DNA of 64,000 nt from Diploptera punctata (Eukaryota; Arthropoda; Insecta; Blattodea; Blaberidae): NCBI GenBank assembly GCA_030220185.1, contig JASPKZ010000425.1:955501-1019500 (forward strand). Reading direction: 5' to 3'. How positions within the stretch are numbered: position 1 is the first letter of the stretch; each line of letters begins with the position of its first letter. The translations under genes were made by a program, and so were the position numbers. Below, piece by piece: positions 1-55,204 of this stretch. Under the pieces are notes generated by a model. It saw only the letters and a program-made list of their open reading frames with translations, had not been told where the DNA came from and did not search any database.

Positions 1-155
1 TCTTAATAATAATAAATTCACTACTTTATCATTCATCATAATATGGACAACAAATGCAGAATTGCATAGAAAATTAAAATGCATTAATATATGTAAAACG
101 TATATTTCATGCAGATCTATGTATAATTATAAGAATGTTAGCATAAACCAGATAC

Positions 156-43639
<43,484 letters not shown>

Positions 43640-43689
43640 CTATAAGAGTACAAATCTTTTACTATTCTACTACATTAAAAATTAAAACT

Positions 43690-44240
43690 ACCTTAAAGAG
43701 ACCATGGAAACTCATTGAGGCATATATGAAAAGATCCATACATTCTCAAATGACAGCAAGAGAAGTTGTAACCAACTTTCTATTTTTGAAGAGCACACTC
43801 CAAATTATAAGAAAAAATATTGGATTAAGTGATGAAATTATTTCAAATGAACAGCATGGGTTTAGAAAAGGCCACTCTACAGTTCACTGTATTCTTTTGC
43901 TCCAATAGTTGATAGAAAAAAAGAAGAGAATTTAATTTTGAAACACGCATATTGTTTATCGACTATGAGAAGGCATTTGATATAATTCTATGCTCTAAAT
44001 TATGGAATATATTAAAAAATAAAGGATATCCACCTCATCTAATTAAAGCTATAAAAAGTTTATACGAAAATACAAAAATTTGTATAGATGAAGGAAATGG
44101 TCCTGGAGAAACTTACATAGAAATCAACAATGAATGGACTTCAACAATATTATGGTAAAATTAAACCTCATAGTGATTAATTCCTATAAAAGTTAAATAT
44201 TCGACAAGATTGCCCACTTTTTAATATATACTTAGACAAT
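43690..44240 (+). pseudogene. LINE RT fragment (fingers and palm)
   Basis: It reads IIRKNIGLSDEIISNEQHGF, RKGHSTVHCILLL, then after a frameshift LFIDYEKAFDIILCSKLWNI (motif A, catalytic Asp of the FxDYxKAFD type present) and NKGYPPHLIKAIKSLYE. A PLE tail (44158-44200, AAACCTCATAGTGATTAATTCC) is inserted, then RQDCPLFNIYLDNP. It is a decayed fragment. Confidence 0.8.
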
Positions 44241-44836
44241 CCCATGTGGAGTTGCCAGTCTCCCATCGGGCACTTTCCCAGGTGGCGGATAAGGGAATGC
44301 TCACCAGATATGGCGGGTACTCGGGAAATAAAATACCCAGGGTGGACCAAAATTAGTGCTGCTGCCATGCAGTAAGATATTGGATAATCAAAGGCTAGAG
44401 GAAGAAAACCTTGAACAAAAATTACCTGTCCCCCAGGTTAGGGGTGGATGCATCGGGCCAGCTCCTCGTTCATCATAAAAAGAAAAAATGCTAAAAAACC
44501 AAACATCATGCCTCGGGAAAACACTCTAGGATGATTATAGCTAAGAAAAAGGACTTCGAAAATTGACACATGGAATACTCAAGGCTGCAGAAATAAAATG
44601 GAGGAAGTAATTAAAGAAGTAGATGAAATTAAACTAGATTTGGCAACTTTAACAGAAACAAAGAAGAAAGGCACAGGAAATTAAACATTAGGCAATTATT
44701 TACATCTTTACAGTAGCGTGGATAAACATAAAAGAGCAAAAATAGGTGTTTCAATGTTGATTCATAAGAAATGGAAAGGCACTATAAAAAATTGGGAAGC
44801 CATTGACGAGAGAATTTTAAAATTAGATTTGAATAT

Positions 44837-45181
44837 GTCCCGCGCCGTAGCCGAGCGGTTAAGGTAGGAAGCCTTGGCACAGAGCTACGGGACTTGCGCT
44901 GGTTCGAGTCTCCATGGGGGAAGAAATTTTCTCATGGTATTTCGGCCAGTATGGGACCGGTGCCCACCCAGCATCGTGAGGCAATTGGGTAGCTACAATA
45001 AGTAGCGGCTCCAGGTTGAGGAACCAGCTATAATGGCTGGGGGACTCGACATGCTAACCACATGTCACCCCTACACTAGCTATTGATCATCTACCTCTGT
45101 GATTGACACATGTGGATGTGAAGGGCCAGCAGCCGGCTGGTAAAAGGGCAACCGCTGAAAAGTGGAAAGACCCTCAATCGG
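44837..45181 (+). mobile_element. tRNA-derived SINE, family 3, 12-bp target duplication
   Basis: The head is GCGCCGTAGCCGAGCGGTTA (A box like a tRNA-Leu/Ser) with B box GGTTCGAGTCT. The duplication agatttgaatat is at 44825-44836 and 45182-45193. It splits the endonuclease domain of the LINE. Confidence 0.9.
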
Positions 45182-46753
45182 AGATTTGAATATATGAGGT
45201 TATAAGTTAACAGTTTTTGGAATATACGCACCGATTAACCATAATGGAATAGCAAATCTAGAAAATAATTTATTTTTTGACAAAGTTAATAAAGAAATAG
45301 GAAAAATTAGCACTGGGAAACAATTGATGTTATTAGGAGACATGAATGGAAGAACAGGAAGTAAATTTGGAGATCCAGTAGTAGGAAAGTTTGGAGAAAA
45401 CATTTTAAATAAGAATGGAGGAAGGTTAATTGAATTATGTAGACAATCATCTTTAAAAATATGGAATGGCTTTTTCAATCATAAATACACATGGGAACAT
45501 CCAACACTAAATCAAAAATCCATTATCGATTACATAATTACAAAAAAAAATTAAAAAATGAAAATACAAGATACCAGAGCTTATATAAGACCAAGTTGTG
45601 GGACAGATCATAAATTAGTAATTGGAAAATTTGTATTTCCTTACAATCTTAATAAAGAGAACAACCACACAGAAAAAGAAGAAAATGTTAGAACAGAAAC
45701 AGAAAGAAAATATAATATAGAAAGCCTACAAAATGAAAGTATAAAGCATTTATATAAAAAAAGATTGAATAAAAAATTAACACAGAGTGAATTGAGAGAT
45801 ACAGAATAGATGTATCAGTACCTAAAAAGGTGCATTCATGAAGCCACCTATGAAGCATTGGGTGAGAAAGACGACAATAGAGGAAGGACAGCACTGTTTT
45901 GGAACAATGAAATAGAGAAAGAAAGACAGAATAAGAAACAGTTATTTTTAAAATGGTTTAGTACAAAGAACCAGAATGACAAAACACTATCAAAAAACAC
46001 AAGCAAAAGTGAGAAGAATGGTTACTAAACACAGAAACAATATTTGGGATAAGAAATCTACAGAAATACAAACATATTTAGGAAGCAAGAAGAGTTCTGA
46101 ATCCTGGAAATTTATAAAAAGTATATGTTCATCGAATAGAAATAAGAATCTTCTCAACCTAATATGGACACACGAATGGGAAGAATATTAAAAAAAAAAC
46201 TTTTAGTAGAAGACCAAAATGAATTTTTGGGAGAAAAAAGACGATTTATCAGAGATGGAAACAGAAAACATAATCGAAATTGATATAAATACTGTAAAAA
46301 AGGAAACTATGAGAATGAAAAATGGTAGTAATGCCAGCCCAGGAAATGTTGCTGTAGAATTGAATAAAAGTGGCAGCCAGAAGTCATTAGAAATTATCAC
46401 TGTAACCGTTTAATAAAATGATAAATGGTGAAGAAGAATTTATCTTGAAAGAGTACTAAGAGACTGGAGGAAAAAATGTAAAAAAAAAATGGACATACCA
46501 ATCCAAAATACACATGTATATTCACTCAATTTTGCAGACGACCAGGTATTAATAGCACAAGACCACGATGACATAGAATATATGGCAAAAAACTAAAAAA
46601 GAAGAATATGAAAAATGGGGACTTTATATATTGAGAAATATAGGAGAAGAAATAGAAAATATAAATTTCAACAATGGAGAAGAACTAAAACCCAGTATTG
46701 AATGCACTTATTTAGGAACAAAATTAGACCATTCAGGTGATAACACAGTGGAA

Positions 46754-47519
46754 TTTTTTTTAGATAGAATTTTTTATCACTCACCTCATATTGTTGTTCT
46801 TATTTGACTATAAACTCGTAGTTTCGGAACAAAGTTTCTGCTCCATCCTCAGTATCGCCACAACCGTTGTTTTGTCGTCTTGAAGAACCATCTTTTGCTC
46901 CTTCCATTGGCCGACTGAAAAACCTTGAAACCAGGTCATTCTCACCAGGAATTTCAAAGTTCATCAATTTCTTCTCATCACTCTTTTGAATGTAGATCTT
47001 TTCCCAAACAGTAAGTTCTTTTGGTTTTTCTGTTTATTTTGATAATTTAGCTTCTTTCTCGATGTTTCTCAGAACATGCATGGGCAGCCACTGCAGATTT
47101 TTCTCCTTCCCCTTTATTGACATTCCTGAGATATTTCACTCTTGTTTTCAAATTTCTCTTAGTTTTTCTTATGTAGAATTTCTCGCATTCTTCATATTTC
47201 TTCTTTTATTTTCCCATTTTTATTAGGTCTAATCAATCTATCGATGCTGTAGTCATTCAAAAGAGTGATAAGAAAAAATTGATGAACTTTGAAATTCCCG
47301 GTGAGAATAACCTGGTTTCGAGGTTTTTCAGTCAGCCAATGGAAGGAGCGAAGGATGGCTCTTCAAGGCGACAGAACAACGGTCGTGACGATACTGAGGA
47401 AGGAACAGAAACTATGTTCCGAAACTAGTTTATAGTCAAATATGAAGAACAATATGAGGTGAGTGATAAAAAAGTCTACCTAAATGAATATACCTCATAG
47501 TGTGAATTCCTAAAATAAG
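46754..47519 (+). mobile_element. PLE foldback inside the LINE, 13-bp target duplication
   Basis: The duplication taacacagtggaa is at 46741-46753 and 47520-47532. The left arm has a minus-strand GIY-YIG remnant (LTVWEKIYIQ, MNFEIPGENDLVSRFFS-like at 46890-47020). The right arm repeats it on plus (47265-47370). The arms end with hammerheads and the tail ACCTCATAGTGTGAATTCCT is at the right end. It belongs to the same subfamily as 20345-20868. Confidence 0.92.
47387..47437 (+). ncRNA. hammerhead ribozyme in right arm
   Basis: Stem I GACGATA pairs with TATAGTC (one mismatch in seven). Core CTGAGGA is at 47394-47400, stem II GGAAC/GTTCC at 47402-47406 and 47416-47420, GAAA at 47421-47424, stem III CTAG at 47425-47428, then UU. 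All core bases are present. The left arm (minus, about 46800-46855) has the same core with stem II GGAGC/GTTCC (wobble) and a damaged stem III. Confidence 0.75.
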
Positions 47520-48085
47520 TAACACAGTGGAAATTAAAAATTGAATCGCACAAACAAAACAAGCAATAAATACTTTAAACTCTGGTGGAGCAAAAATATT
47601 ACAAAAAACAGAAAATTACAAATATATCAAACCATAATTCACAGCATTTTAACATATAGTGCTGAAGTCTGGCAAATTCCTACCAGGGAAATGAAAAGAA
47701 TTTTAAGTACAGAAATACAGAAATGGATGTTTTAAGATCAGCTGGAAAATCTAGAATGGATAAAATATAAAATAAAGAAATAAGGGAAATTATGGGTGTG
47801 CAAGAGGAACCGGACATCATCAGACATTATAGAAAAGAAAAGATTACTGTGGTATGGCCATGTCAAAAGAATGCCAGAGCAAAGATTACCTAAAACTGTT
47901 ATGGAATGGATCCCAATGGAAAGGAGGAAGATTGAGGAAGACCGAAGAAAACTTGGATAGAAGGGGTACAAGCTGCTATGAATATCAGAGGATTGGAGAA
48001 AGATCAATGGATGTACAGAGAGGAATGGCATTTGGTTTTCGGAAGACGGCAGCAGCTGCCATGATATCAGATGATGATGATGATG

Positions 48086-49200
48086 ACTTAGACAATATCA
48101 TTAGTACATGGCAAACTCTTTTATATGAACATTTTATAATAAATGGAATGAAAATGAACTGTATTTTATTTGCAGATGACCAGATCATTGTAGTTTCCTC
48201 AGAAAATCAACTACAAAAATCAGTTTATAAATTCCATCCATAGTAATTCTGCCCAAAGGTAGGTCCTTCACTGCAATCATAGCATTTTCATGCTATGCTT
48301 GCAGCTTTACTAGGGAATTATAGGTGTAGTAGCTTCCCATTGCTTTCCACACTGGTGAAGGATGATAATAAGGATGATGATGGCCATATGATTTTGGGGA
48401 CCATTTGGGCCTTAAAGTTTTCCTGACATTTGTCTTACAGGTGAGGAAAAACCCTGATAAAAACCTCACCCAGAAAAATTGCCCCGACCGGGGATCGAAC
48501 CCAGGCCCCGCTGTGTGACAAGGCAGCACGCTACCTCGAGACCACAGCAGTGGACGGAAACTAATAAAAGATTATAATTTGAAGATATCAACAGAGAAAA
48601 TAAAGTCCATGACATTTATTGGAACTCAGCATAAAAGGACAAAAATTGTAATTGGAGCAAACATCAATGAAAAAGTAACTTGTTTTAATTATCTGGAATG
48701 AATTATATTGTACCTGCAAAATTTGGATATGGAGAAGAAATTAGGGAAATTTCAACAGATGGTGGTTCAATAAGAAGATATTTGAGAAATAAGACCACAA
48801 GTGAAACTCAATTGAAATTTTATAAAATAGTAGCCATTCCAACATTAACATACAGGTCTGAGACTTGGCCTTTAAAATAATCTCTGATAAACATAAAATT
48901 AAAACAATAGAAAGATATTTTTGATATCCGTTACAGGTGTAGCCTTAAGGGATCAAAGCAGTCAAGATATCAGAGATGAATTACATGTATATTAAATAAA
49001 CAATAGAATATACTCTATAAATGTAAATGGTTTGAACATATATAAAGAATGCCAAATGATCGTTTATTAAAACAGATACTTTATTATAAACCTGAAGTCC
49101 GAAGAAATGTAGGAAGACCAAAACAACATTGGCAGGATAACCTGTAGCATATTGTGCAGCAGGGAACAGAACAGTCCAATAGGCCCATACCTTGAAGATG
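48086..49200 (+). pseudogene. LINE RT fragment split by a SINE
   Basis: It reads NGMKMNCILFADDQIIVVSS with ENQLQKSVYKF (FADD present), then a SINE, then LKISTEKIKSMTFIGTQHKR and NEKVTCFNYLE. The rest is broken: TLTYRSETWPLK, and near 49080 RRNVGRPKQHWQDN. The end has a GAT repeat. Confidence 0.75.
48243..48556 (-). mobile_element. tRNA-derived SINE, family 2
   Basis: The minus strand starts GTCCACTGCTGTGGTCTCGA, with B box GGTTCGATCCC and the body through GTTTTTATCAGGG. The 3' part (CTTTGGGCAGAATTA end) differs from the other copies, so it may be a variant or chimera. Confidence 0.8.
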
Positions 49201-49209
49201 ATGATAACT

Positions 49210-49730
49210 AATTTTATTTTAAATTACATATAATTTGGTATGTTTTATCCTTAGGAGCAACCTTTGTTGATAATAAAACTAATCTGTGAATAATTATAAT
49301 AATTTAAAATTCATATCTTGCATTTAATTACATATTTCAAGATGCATACACTTGATCTTATTTATTCCTATAAATGAAGAATTGCAATAAACTAAATATG
49401 TTGATATAATGATAAAAACATTTATTTGTCTAAATACAAATGCATATTACATAATTCATTTAATTCATTGTTCTGTGTTAACCAATTATTTAACATACAA
49501 TATCATTTGTCAAATATATCAAAGTTCAAAAATGAAATTTCACTTACCACAACAAATTAATGACTTGAATGAATCACAATTCAGACAATTTAAAGCCTCT
49601 TCAATAAAGAAGTAATAAATTTTGGCACACATACAAAAATGTTCTAAATGTAACTTAGATGCCAAGATACAAAAGAAGTCAGTTAACATATTAAAATAAC
49701 TTTATACTTCCCATTTCAAGAAATTTATAC
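49210..49730. other. no clear feature
   Basis: AT-rich sequence between repeats. Short ORFs here show no motif. Confidence 0.5.
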
Positions 49731-49731
49731 T

Positions 49732-50490
49732 GACTATTTAACTCATGCCCCATGTGGGACTCAATGGCCAATCACGTTTCAATGATTTCTGTTTTACAAC
49801 CAATCAGAGTTGTGTTTCACGAAATATTTATCAGTGTTATAATTACCATATTAAAGAAGGCTCCTCCTTTTTAATATTCTGAACAGGTCTGACTATTATT
49901 TTGCAGTGACTGAGCCTGTGAGAAATACGGCTACCAGATTGTATATATAGTGCATGAATGTCAACACATGCCGCATGCGGGAGTTATTATAAAAACATTT
50001 GTAGCAATTTATTATACCACCAAAAAAAGAAACCACTGTTTGCACTTTCTTAAATGTATTTTTTCCCAGGTAACAATCCAGAAAAATATAATTGTCATAT
50101 TTACATCATATGACATCAGAAATGAACTAATATACAGTTTGATGTGTTTCATTTTTTCTCCACTAGAAAGCATTCTTACAATATTGTGTTCCTTTGGCAA
50201 TAAATAGTATGATCTGGTTGCAGTGATAAACAAAAGAAGCAGATGAAGCGTACTTATCGCTTTTCATTTGTTTTCAAACATCGCCATTTACATTAAATAT
50301 ATAAATATTTTAAAATAACTATATTTAAATAATGATTTGTGAGTAAACAGCTTAATTTTATTCGTTAAATAGTCCTAACAAATGCCACTCTTGATTTCCA
50401 AATTCTCTAGTTAAATTCACTCCTCACTTCGTGAGTCGTGAATTTATTGATAATTTGGAAATCACTTGTGGCATTACTTATGATAAATTA
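49732..50490 (-). repeat. unclassified repeat, copy 2 (inverted)
   Basis: Reverse complement of 15771-16523 with the same hairpin end and the terminal GACTATTTAAC/GTTAAATAGTC pair. The 85-codon frame here (49950-50207) is readable in both copies with few changes: for example KTFVAIYYTTKKRNHCLHFL is in both. No known domain. Confidence 0.75.
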
Positions 50491-50880
50491 TATTTGTGTC
50501 CTAATTTTACTAGTTGTCCATACTAGCAAATTTTAATATCTCATAAACTCTACACAATTTAAAATCAAGATTTATATATTATAATTTTATTCAAAACTTA
50601 CAGTCCTTAAACTATTGATACAATCCTCATAATAAGTATATTTCACATAAAAGCATTTATATCACTTAGGTCTATATGACATGTAACATAAAACTAAACT
50701 TTCTTTCTTTAATTTCCAATTTTATACATTATCTGTTTGAATAAAAATCTTGTCTCAAAAAAAGCAAATATACATGATAATATTGTCTATTATCAGATGA
50801 TTGAAGTTGTTTACTGTATCAACTGAAAACTATGCTTTTTAATACATGAATATTGATATTTAATACAATTTAAACTTAGA
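50491..50880. other. no clear feature
   Basis: AT-rich sequence without recognisable elements. Confidence 0.5.
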
Positions 50881-51190
50881 GAAGAATACACCACCAAAAC
50901 ATCTAGAAAGGAATGGGAAAATCTACAAGCTTATGACATTACTACATTACAAAGAAAATCTGCAGTAGCAACATTCAGACTGCTAACGGGACATGACTGC
51001 TTGAATAAACACCTACACAGAATTGGCATAACAGGTTCACCTAAATGCCCTTTTTGCAATTTAAATGAAGATATGGAAAGAAACCATCTCCTCCGTTGTC
51101 CAGCTTTTGTAGAAGAGACCAGCCTTTCTGCTAAATATTGGAGTGCAAGAGAGCGAATGATTTCATTATCAAGTGCTCGACATTAGATAC
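50881..51190 (+). pseudogene. LINE RNase H end and zinc tail
   Basis: It reads KEWENLQAYDITTLQRKSAV, ATFRLLTGHDCLNKHLHRI, CPFCNLNEDMERNHLLRCPA and KYWSARERMISLSS, then a stop and a CCAA repeat. It is open but far 5'-truncated. The paralogue is at 1277-1557. Confidence 0.85.
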
Positions 51191-51272
51191 CAACCAACCA
51201 CAATTTAAATTTAGATCAGCAACATCTTAAAAAAAATTATTATACTACTTCAATTTTAAATTTATACATTTA

Positions 51273-51580
51273 GTAAGTAAAGTAAAGTGATCCCACAACA
51301 GGCCTCAGGAGGCCCTTGGGGTAGTAGGAGGTTAAGGCTCCCACTTTTTCTAGACAATCGGCACTTGATGTCAGTCGGGTTGTCAGCCCTGCATGACGGC
51401 CACCTTTACCCCAGAACAAGCATCTGGTACTCATTTCCGTTAGAGGCTGAGTCGACCCCAGGGCCATAGTGCCGCCAGAGGATTTGGGTCAGTTTAAAAA
51501 TCCTGACCCCAACGGGACTTGAACCCTCGACCCTCCGGCTTGTAGCTCAGTGCCTTAACCACTACGCTACGGCGTGCCCC
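51273..51580 (-). mobile_element. tRNA-derived SINE, family 1, 14-bp target duplication
   Basis: The duplication aatttatacattta is at 51259-51272 and 51581-51594. The sequence is almost identical to 3797-4103. A recent and precise insertion. Confidence 0.9.
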
Positions 51581-51679
51581 AATTTATACATTTATCAGGA
51601 AAAAAAAAATGAGGGTATATCAACTGCATTTGAAATTGGTATGAAAAAATTACAACATTTAAATCTATTAAATATATGT

Positions 51680-52560
51680 AGGAAATAACACTATGAGGTT
51701 TATTTTAATTAATTTGAGTAGTGTTTTCTGACTCACCTCATATTTCTTGATTTTCCCCTCAGGGGTCCACACCTAGGGGATATGTGGATGGCGACCACAA
51801 GGTGCCCAAGCTGAGCAAAATTATTACTTCCACTTACTTATGTTTTGCTCCTTCTTTCGCTTCTTATATCTAAATTGGTATTTATTCCTTTCTATGTACC
51901 AATTTCCTCTTTCAACTTTCCTATCCAGTCTCCCTTGACTGAACTCTTGTTTTCTTCGAACCCGATGGTATTAGAGTATTCGAGGCCTAGGGGATCTCTT
52001 CATTTCTTTTCTCCTAAACATTTCTAAAAAAACGAGTGTAATGTAGTTTGCCTCCGCTGGTAATACTAGCAGGTGCACTCTGGGTCATGCAAAATGAACT
52101 ACAAAAGATGTTCAATATGCTTCCCAAAGCAAAAGACTCCGGAGTAAAAGTCCCCCATTCGGATCTTTGGGAGAAAAGACAAATAACATCAAGGTCTTAA
52201 AATGGAATGCAGGTGGAATGTCCCAATCAAAAAAAAAGCAGAACTTCAGGTTATACTGAATAAACTACTACTATTTCTTGATTTTTATGCAGACCTAGGT
52301 TTCATCGCTATACTTCACGACATTCTCGATGCCACACAACTGCTGTCTTGCGGTTGTCCCTCCTGCAAATTGATTTCTGTGCTCTCTGTTGACTGTTGGA
52401 TGTTCATCGGTCAGCCAACAGAGTGTGCAGAGATCAATTTGCAGGAGGGACAACCGCAAGACAGCAGTTGTGTGGCATTGAGAATGTCGCAAAGTATAGT
52501 GACGAAACCTAAGTCTGCATAAAAATCAACAAATATGAGGTGAGTCAAAAAACATAACTC
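51680..52560. mobile_element. PLE foldback with a LINE 5' end inserted in its left arm
   Basis: The tail is at left (GGAAATAACACTATGAGG). The left arm starts TGACTCACCTCATATTTC, is cut by the insertion at 51755-52271, and resumes with ATGCAGACCTAGGTTTC. The right arm ends TATGAGGTGAGTC. Both arms carry GCA, T(T/C)GAGAA, GAAA, CCTAGG (left) or CCTAAG (right), UC, TGC. A QPTECAEINLQEGQP-like PLE coding remnant lies in the centre. Confidence 0.85.
51755..52271 (+). mobile_element. LINE 5'-end fragment with 14-bp target duplication
   Basis: The duplication tatttcttgatttt is at 51741-51754 and 52272-52285. The insert starts with the family 5' end CCCCTCAGGGGTCCACACC and stops just inside the endonuclease ORF (IKVLKWNAGGMSQSKKKAEL reading). 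AATAAA lies about 10 bases before its end, but there is no A tail. It is a 3'-truncated copy, the opposite of the usual LINE pattern. Confidence 0.82.
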
Positions 52561-52835
52561 AAATTATTTAAATCTATAATTGAATACTCGAAACCTAAGC
52601 TCACACAGAAATGTTTCTCTTAAAACAATCCGTTATAATATGAATTTACCTAGCAAAATTTCTAGTTAAAAGTAATTAATTACACATTAATATGTATCTG
52701 TTCTTTCTCATGTGTGCTAATAACTAAAATTAAAAGTATTGGTCGCTTATTTTAAACTCTTTAACACAGTCCTGCAAACAGCACGTCACAAAAGAACAAA
52801 CATTTTGTGAATTAAAATAGTATGAGTGACACAGA

Positions 52836-53696
52836 AATAAACTCAGGAGTCAGACAAGGTTGTGGCCTCTCCCCTCTACTTTTTAACATATATATGAATG
52901 CCATTGTAAAAGACTTTAGAGAAACAAAACATGGAAGTATCACTATCAACAGAAATTTAAAATTTGATATAATAATGTTTGCAGATGATCTTGTTTTAAT
53001 AGCAACAACTGAAGATAATTTACAATGGTCAGTACATAATTTAAATTTGATAGCCCAGAAATATTCAATGGAAATATCTACCAATAAAACTAAAATAATG
53101 GCCTTTTGTGGAAAATCCCCAATACCAAGCAAAATTTGTTTAAATAACAAAATTTTGGAGAGAGTTAATGAGTTTACTTATTTGGGATATAAACTCTCTT
53201 TTGTTGAAAATTTGGATTTATCAGAGAAAACTGTGAAATTCAACAAATCAATAGGAATCATTAATAGAGTGTTAAAACCTTCATTGGTGCAAAAATCAAC
53301 TCGTACTCGTCTTTATCAAATAATGGCTCGACCAGTCCTATGTTATGGGAGTGAAGCGTGGACTATAAGGACGAGAGATGAAAGCAGACTAACAGCTTGT
53401 GAGATGAGATTTATGCGCCGAACAGCTGGCTACACCAAATGGGATTGAAAGAAAAATATAGAAATCCTTCAAGAACTTAATGTGTCACCAATACTGGACT
53501 ACATCTCCAGATATCAGCTAAACTGGAAGGAACATGTCTCAAGAATGGCTAGATCCAGGATCCCCAAGGCAATAATGAACTACTGTCCAAAAGGGAAACG
53601 GTCACTTGGTCGACCTATGAAAAGATGGCACAAAAACCGCTTTCTCAGGCCATAACAGTTCTTCTAGGACTAATACCTGGCAGGATGATGATGATG
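52836..53696 (+). pseudogene. young 5'-truncated LINE RT, 14-bp target duplication
   Basis: The duplication atgagtgacacaga is at 52822-52835 and 53697-53710. It encodes SGVRQGCGLSPLLFNIYMNA, FDIIMFADDLVLIATTEDNL (intact FADD), STNKTKIMAFCGKSP, RPVLCYGSEAWTIRTRDESR and, after a single stop at 53448, ILQELNVSPILDYISRYQLN and RSLGRPMKRWHKNRF. The tail is a GAT repeat. It is the best preserved RT of the window, but the fingers and endonuclease are missing. Confidence 0.92.
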
Positions 53697-54098
53697 ATGA
53701 GTGACACAGACGGCCCAGCCCATGCATGTATATAAAGCATTCGGCAGGCTTACAGTTATGGTTTTATGCTTCTAGCTATCTGGCAGTCTCTGTGCCAGCC
53801 CAACTAAAGTTCTGTATTTATGTAACTATTAAAACCAACAATGTGAATAAATTCAATATTAAAATTGGACATGTTATGTATCAACCGGCTAAGTGCCATT
53901 TTTAAAAAATTGAGATTTTGATGCCATCTGTTGCACTGGCTCATGAAGTAAGCGTACACACACACTTTTAATGCCAAATCTTTAAATATAGCCTTATTAC
54001 TAACGAAAAATGCAAATGACATCAGTCATCAGTCTAATCAGATATTCTATCTTTTGCAACAAACAACTATGAAACCAGATCTTCATAAATAATAAAAT

Positions 54099-54790
54099 AT
54101 GAAATGTGCACAATGTGCAAAGAAGATTGTTCTTAGGCACTGCAGAGTTTCAACAACAATTCTGATCTCATCCTACAGTTTAATACATGATATCTCTCGC
54201 ACTGTTCACCACATCTTGCACACATGCAGTCTGAGCCAGGCTCGTGGAATCTCTGGTTGCTGCACAGCTTGTCGTGAAATCCATGCACAGCGAGTCTGGT
54301 CACTGTGTGGCGCAATTCATATCCTCCCTGAGTCCATTCACAGTTTGTCATGGCGTCAGTAATGTAGAATCCTTCCCATATTTTGCGCTTCTTCTCGTGG
54401 AGTTCTTGCAGGAGGTCCTGGTAGTAGGAACTTCAGCCTCAGCTCTTCTATGTAGAATGGTTCTCTGGAGAGTTCATATACAAGTCGCAAGGGTGTGTAT
54501 TTGGAGAGACACAGCAACCTTTTTAAGTAGGTGGCCTTTAATTCCTCTAATTTTTCTAGGTTCTTTTTCTTTAAATGGGTCCATATATTCTCTAACCCAT
54601 ATGTTGCAATGGAATCAACTTAGAGTTCAAAAAGTTGTACGGCTGTTTCTAATGAGAGTCTGCTTATTGACTTAATGTTGCTTATGGCTCTTGTCACAGC
54701 ATTTACTCTGTCATTTACATGGTGTGTAAGTACACTTCTCAGTGTCAAATCCCAGTTCAGGTGTTATTTTTTCTTTTTAAAATATGAATA
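54099..54790 (-). pseudogene. LINE RT C-terminus and zinc tail
   Basis: Minus strand: VNAVTRAISNIKSISRLSLE, TAVQLFELKLIP, frame breaks, then YELRHTVTRLAVHGFHDKLC, SNQRFHEPGSDCMCARCGEQ and CERYHVLNC. It is the same family as the nested piece at 37004-37258. Confidence 0.8.
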
Positions 54791-54997
54791 AATCCAATTT
54801 TATTTTAAAATTAACAATAAAAATAATTAACTTTTGCAATTTACAGAATTGTGTTAATCGAAGGAGGATGCTATCCACATTTCAGAAATGTTGGTTATAC
54901 ATTTTCTCGTTTTGATTAAATATTCAAGACTGTATATAATTAGCAAATTATGGATCTTAAATTTTTCCTATACAGAGAACATAAAAGTAGACCTAAT

Positions 54998-55195
54998 CTC
55001 AAATTACTGTTTAATAGGATGGACCACATCAATAGAATGGATAACAATAGAATTCCGAAACAGATTCTTCATTACAAACCACTAGGACGAAGAAATGTTG
55101 GAAGACCCAGTAAAAGATGGATAGACCAATTCTAACATGAGATCGGAACAGGCCAACAGGTCTAATCCTTGATGCTGCTGCTGATGATGATGATA
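54998..55195 (+). pseudogene. LINE C-terminal end fragment
   Basis: It reads MDHINRMDNNRIPKQILHYK, PLGRRNVGRPSKRWIDQF and ends in a GAT repeat. Short and without catalytic motifs. Confidence 0.7.
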
Positions 55196-55204
55196 ATTAA
55201 AAAT

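Larger units (their letters stand above)
44245..48085 (+). pseudogene. decayed near-full-length LINE (APE endonuclease + RT) split by SINE and PLE
   Basis: The 5' UTR starts at about 44245 (GTGGAGTTGCCAGTCTCCCA). The APE-like endonuclease starts near 44555 (IDTWNTQGCRNKMEEVIKEV in frame pieces) and continues after the SINE with LMLLGDMNGRTGSKFG, TWEHPTLNQKSIIDYI and CGTDHKLVIGKF, all typical endonuclease motifs. RT pieces follow: MKNGSNASPGNVAVEL, a large internal deletion, YSLNFADDQVLIA (catalytic FADD present), then after the PLE RKLQIYQTIIHSILTYSAEV and a frame-broken C-terminus. It contains stops throughout. Confidence 0.85.

Noticed and set aside
49409..49615. 68-codon plus-strand ORF ending RQFKASSIKK
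   Set aside because: No domain, AT-driven composition and no splice context. Treated as chance.
52836..53448. A functional reverse transcriptase gene
   Set aside because: FADD is intact, but the element is 5'-truncated, starts within RT and has a stop at 53448. The apparent ATG belongs to the target duplication.
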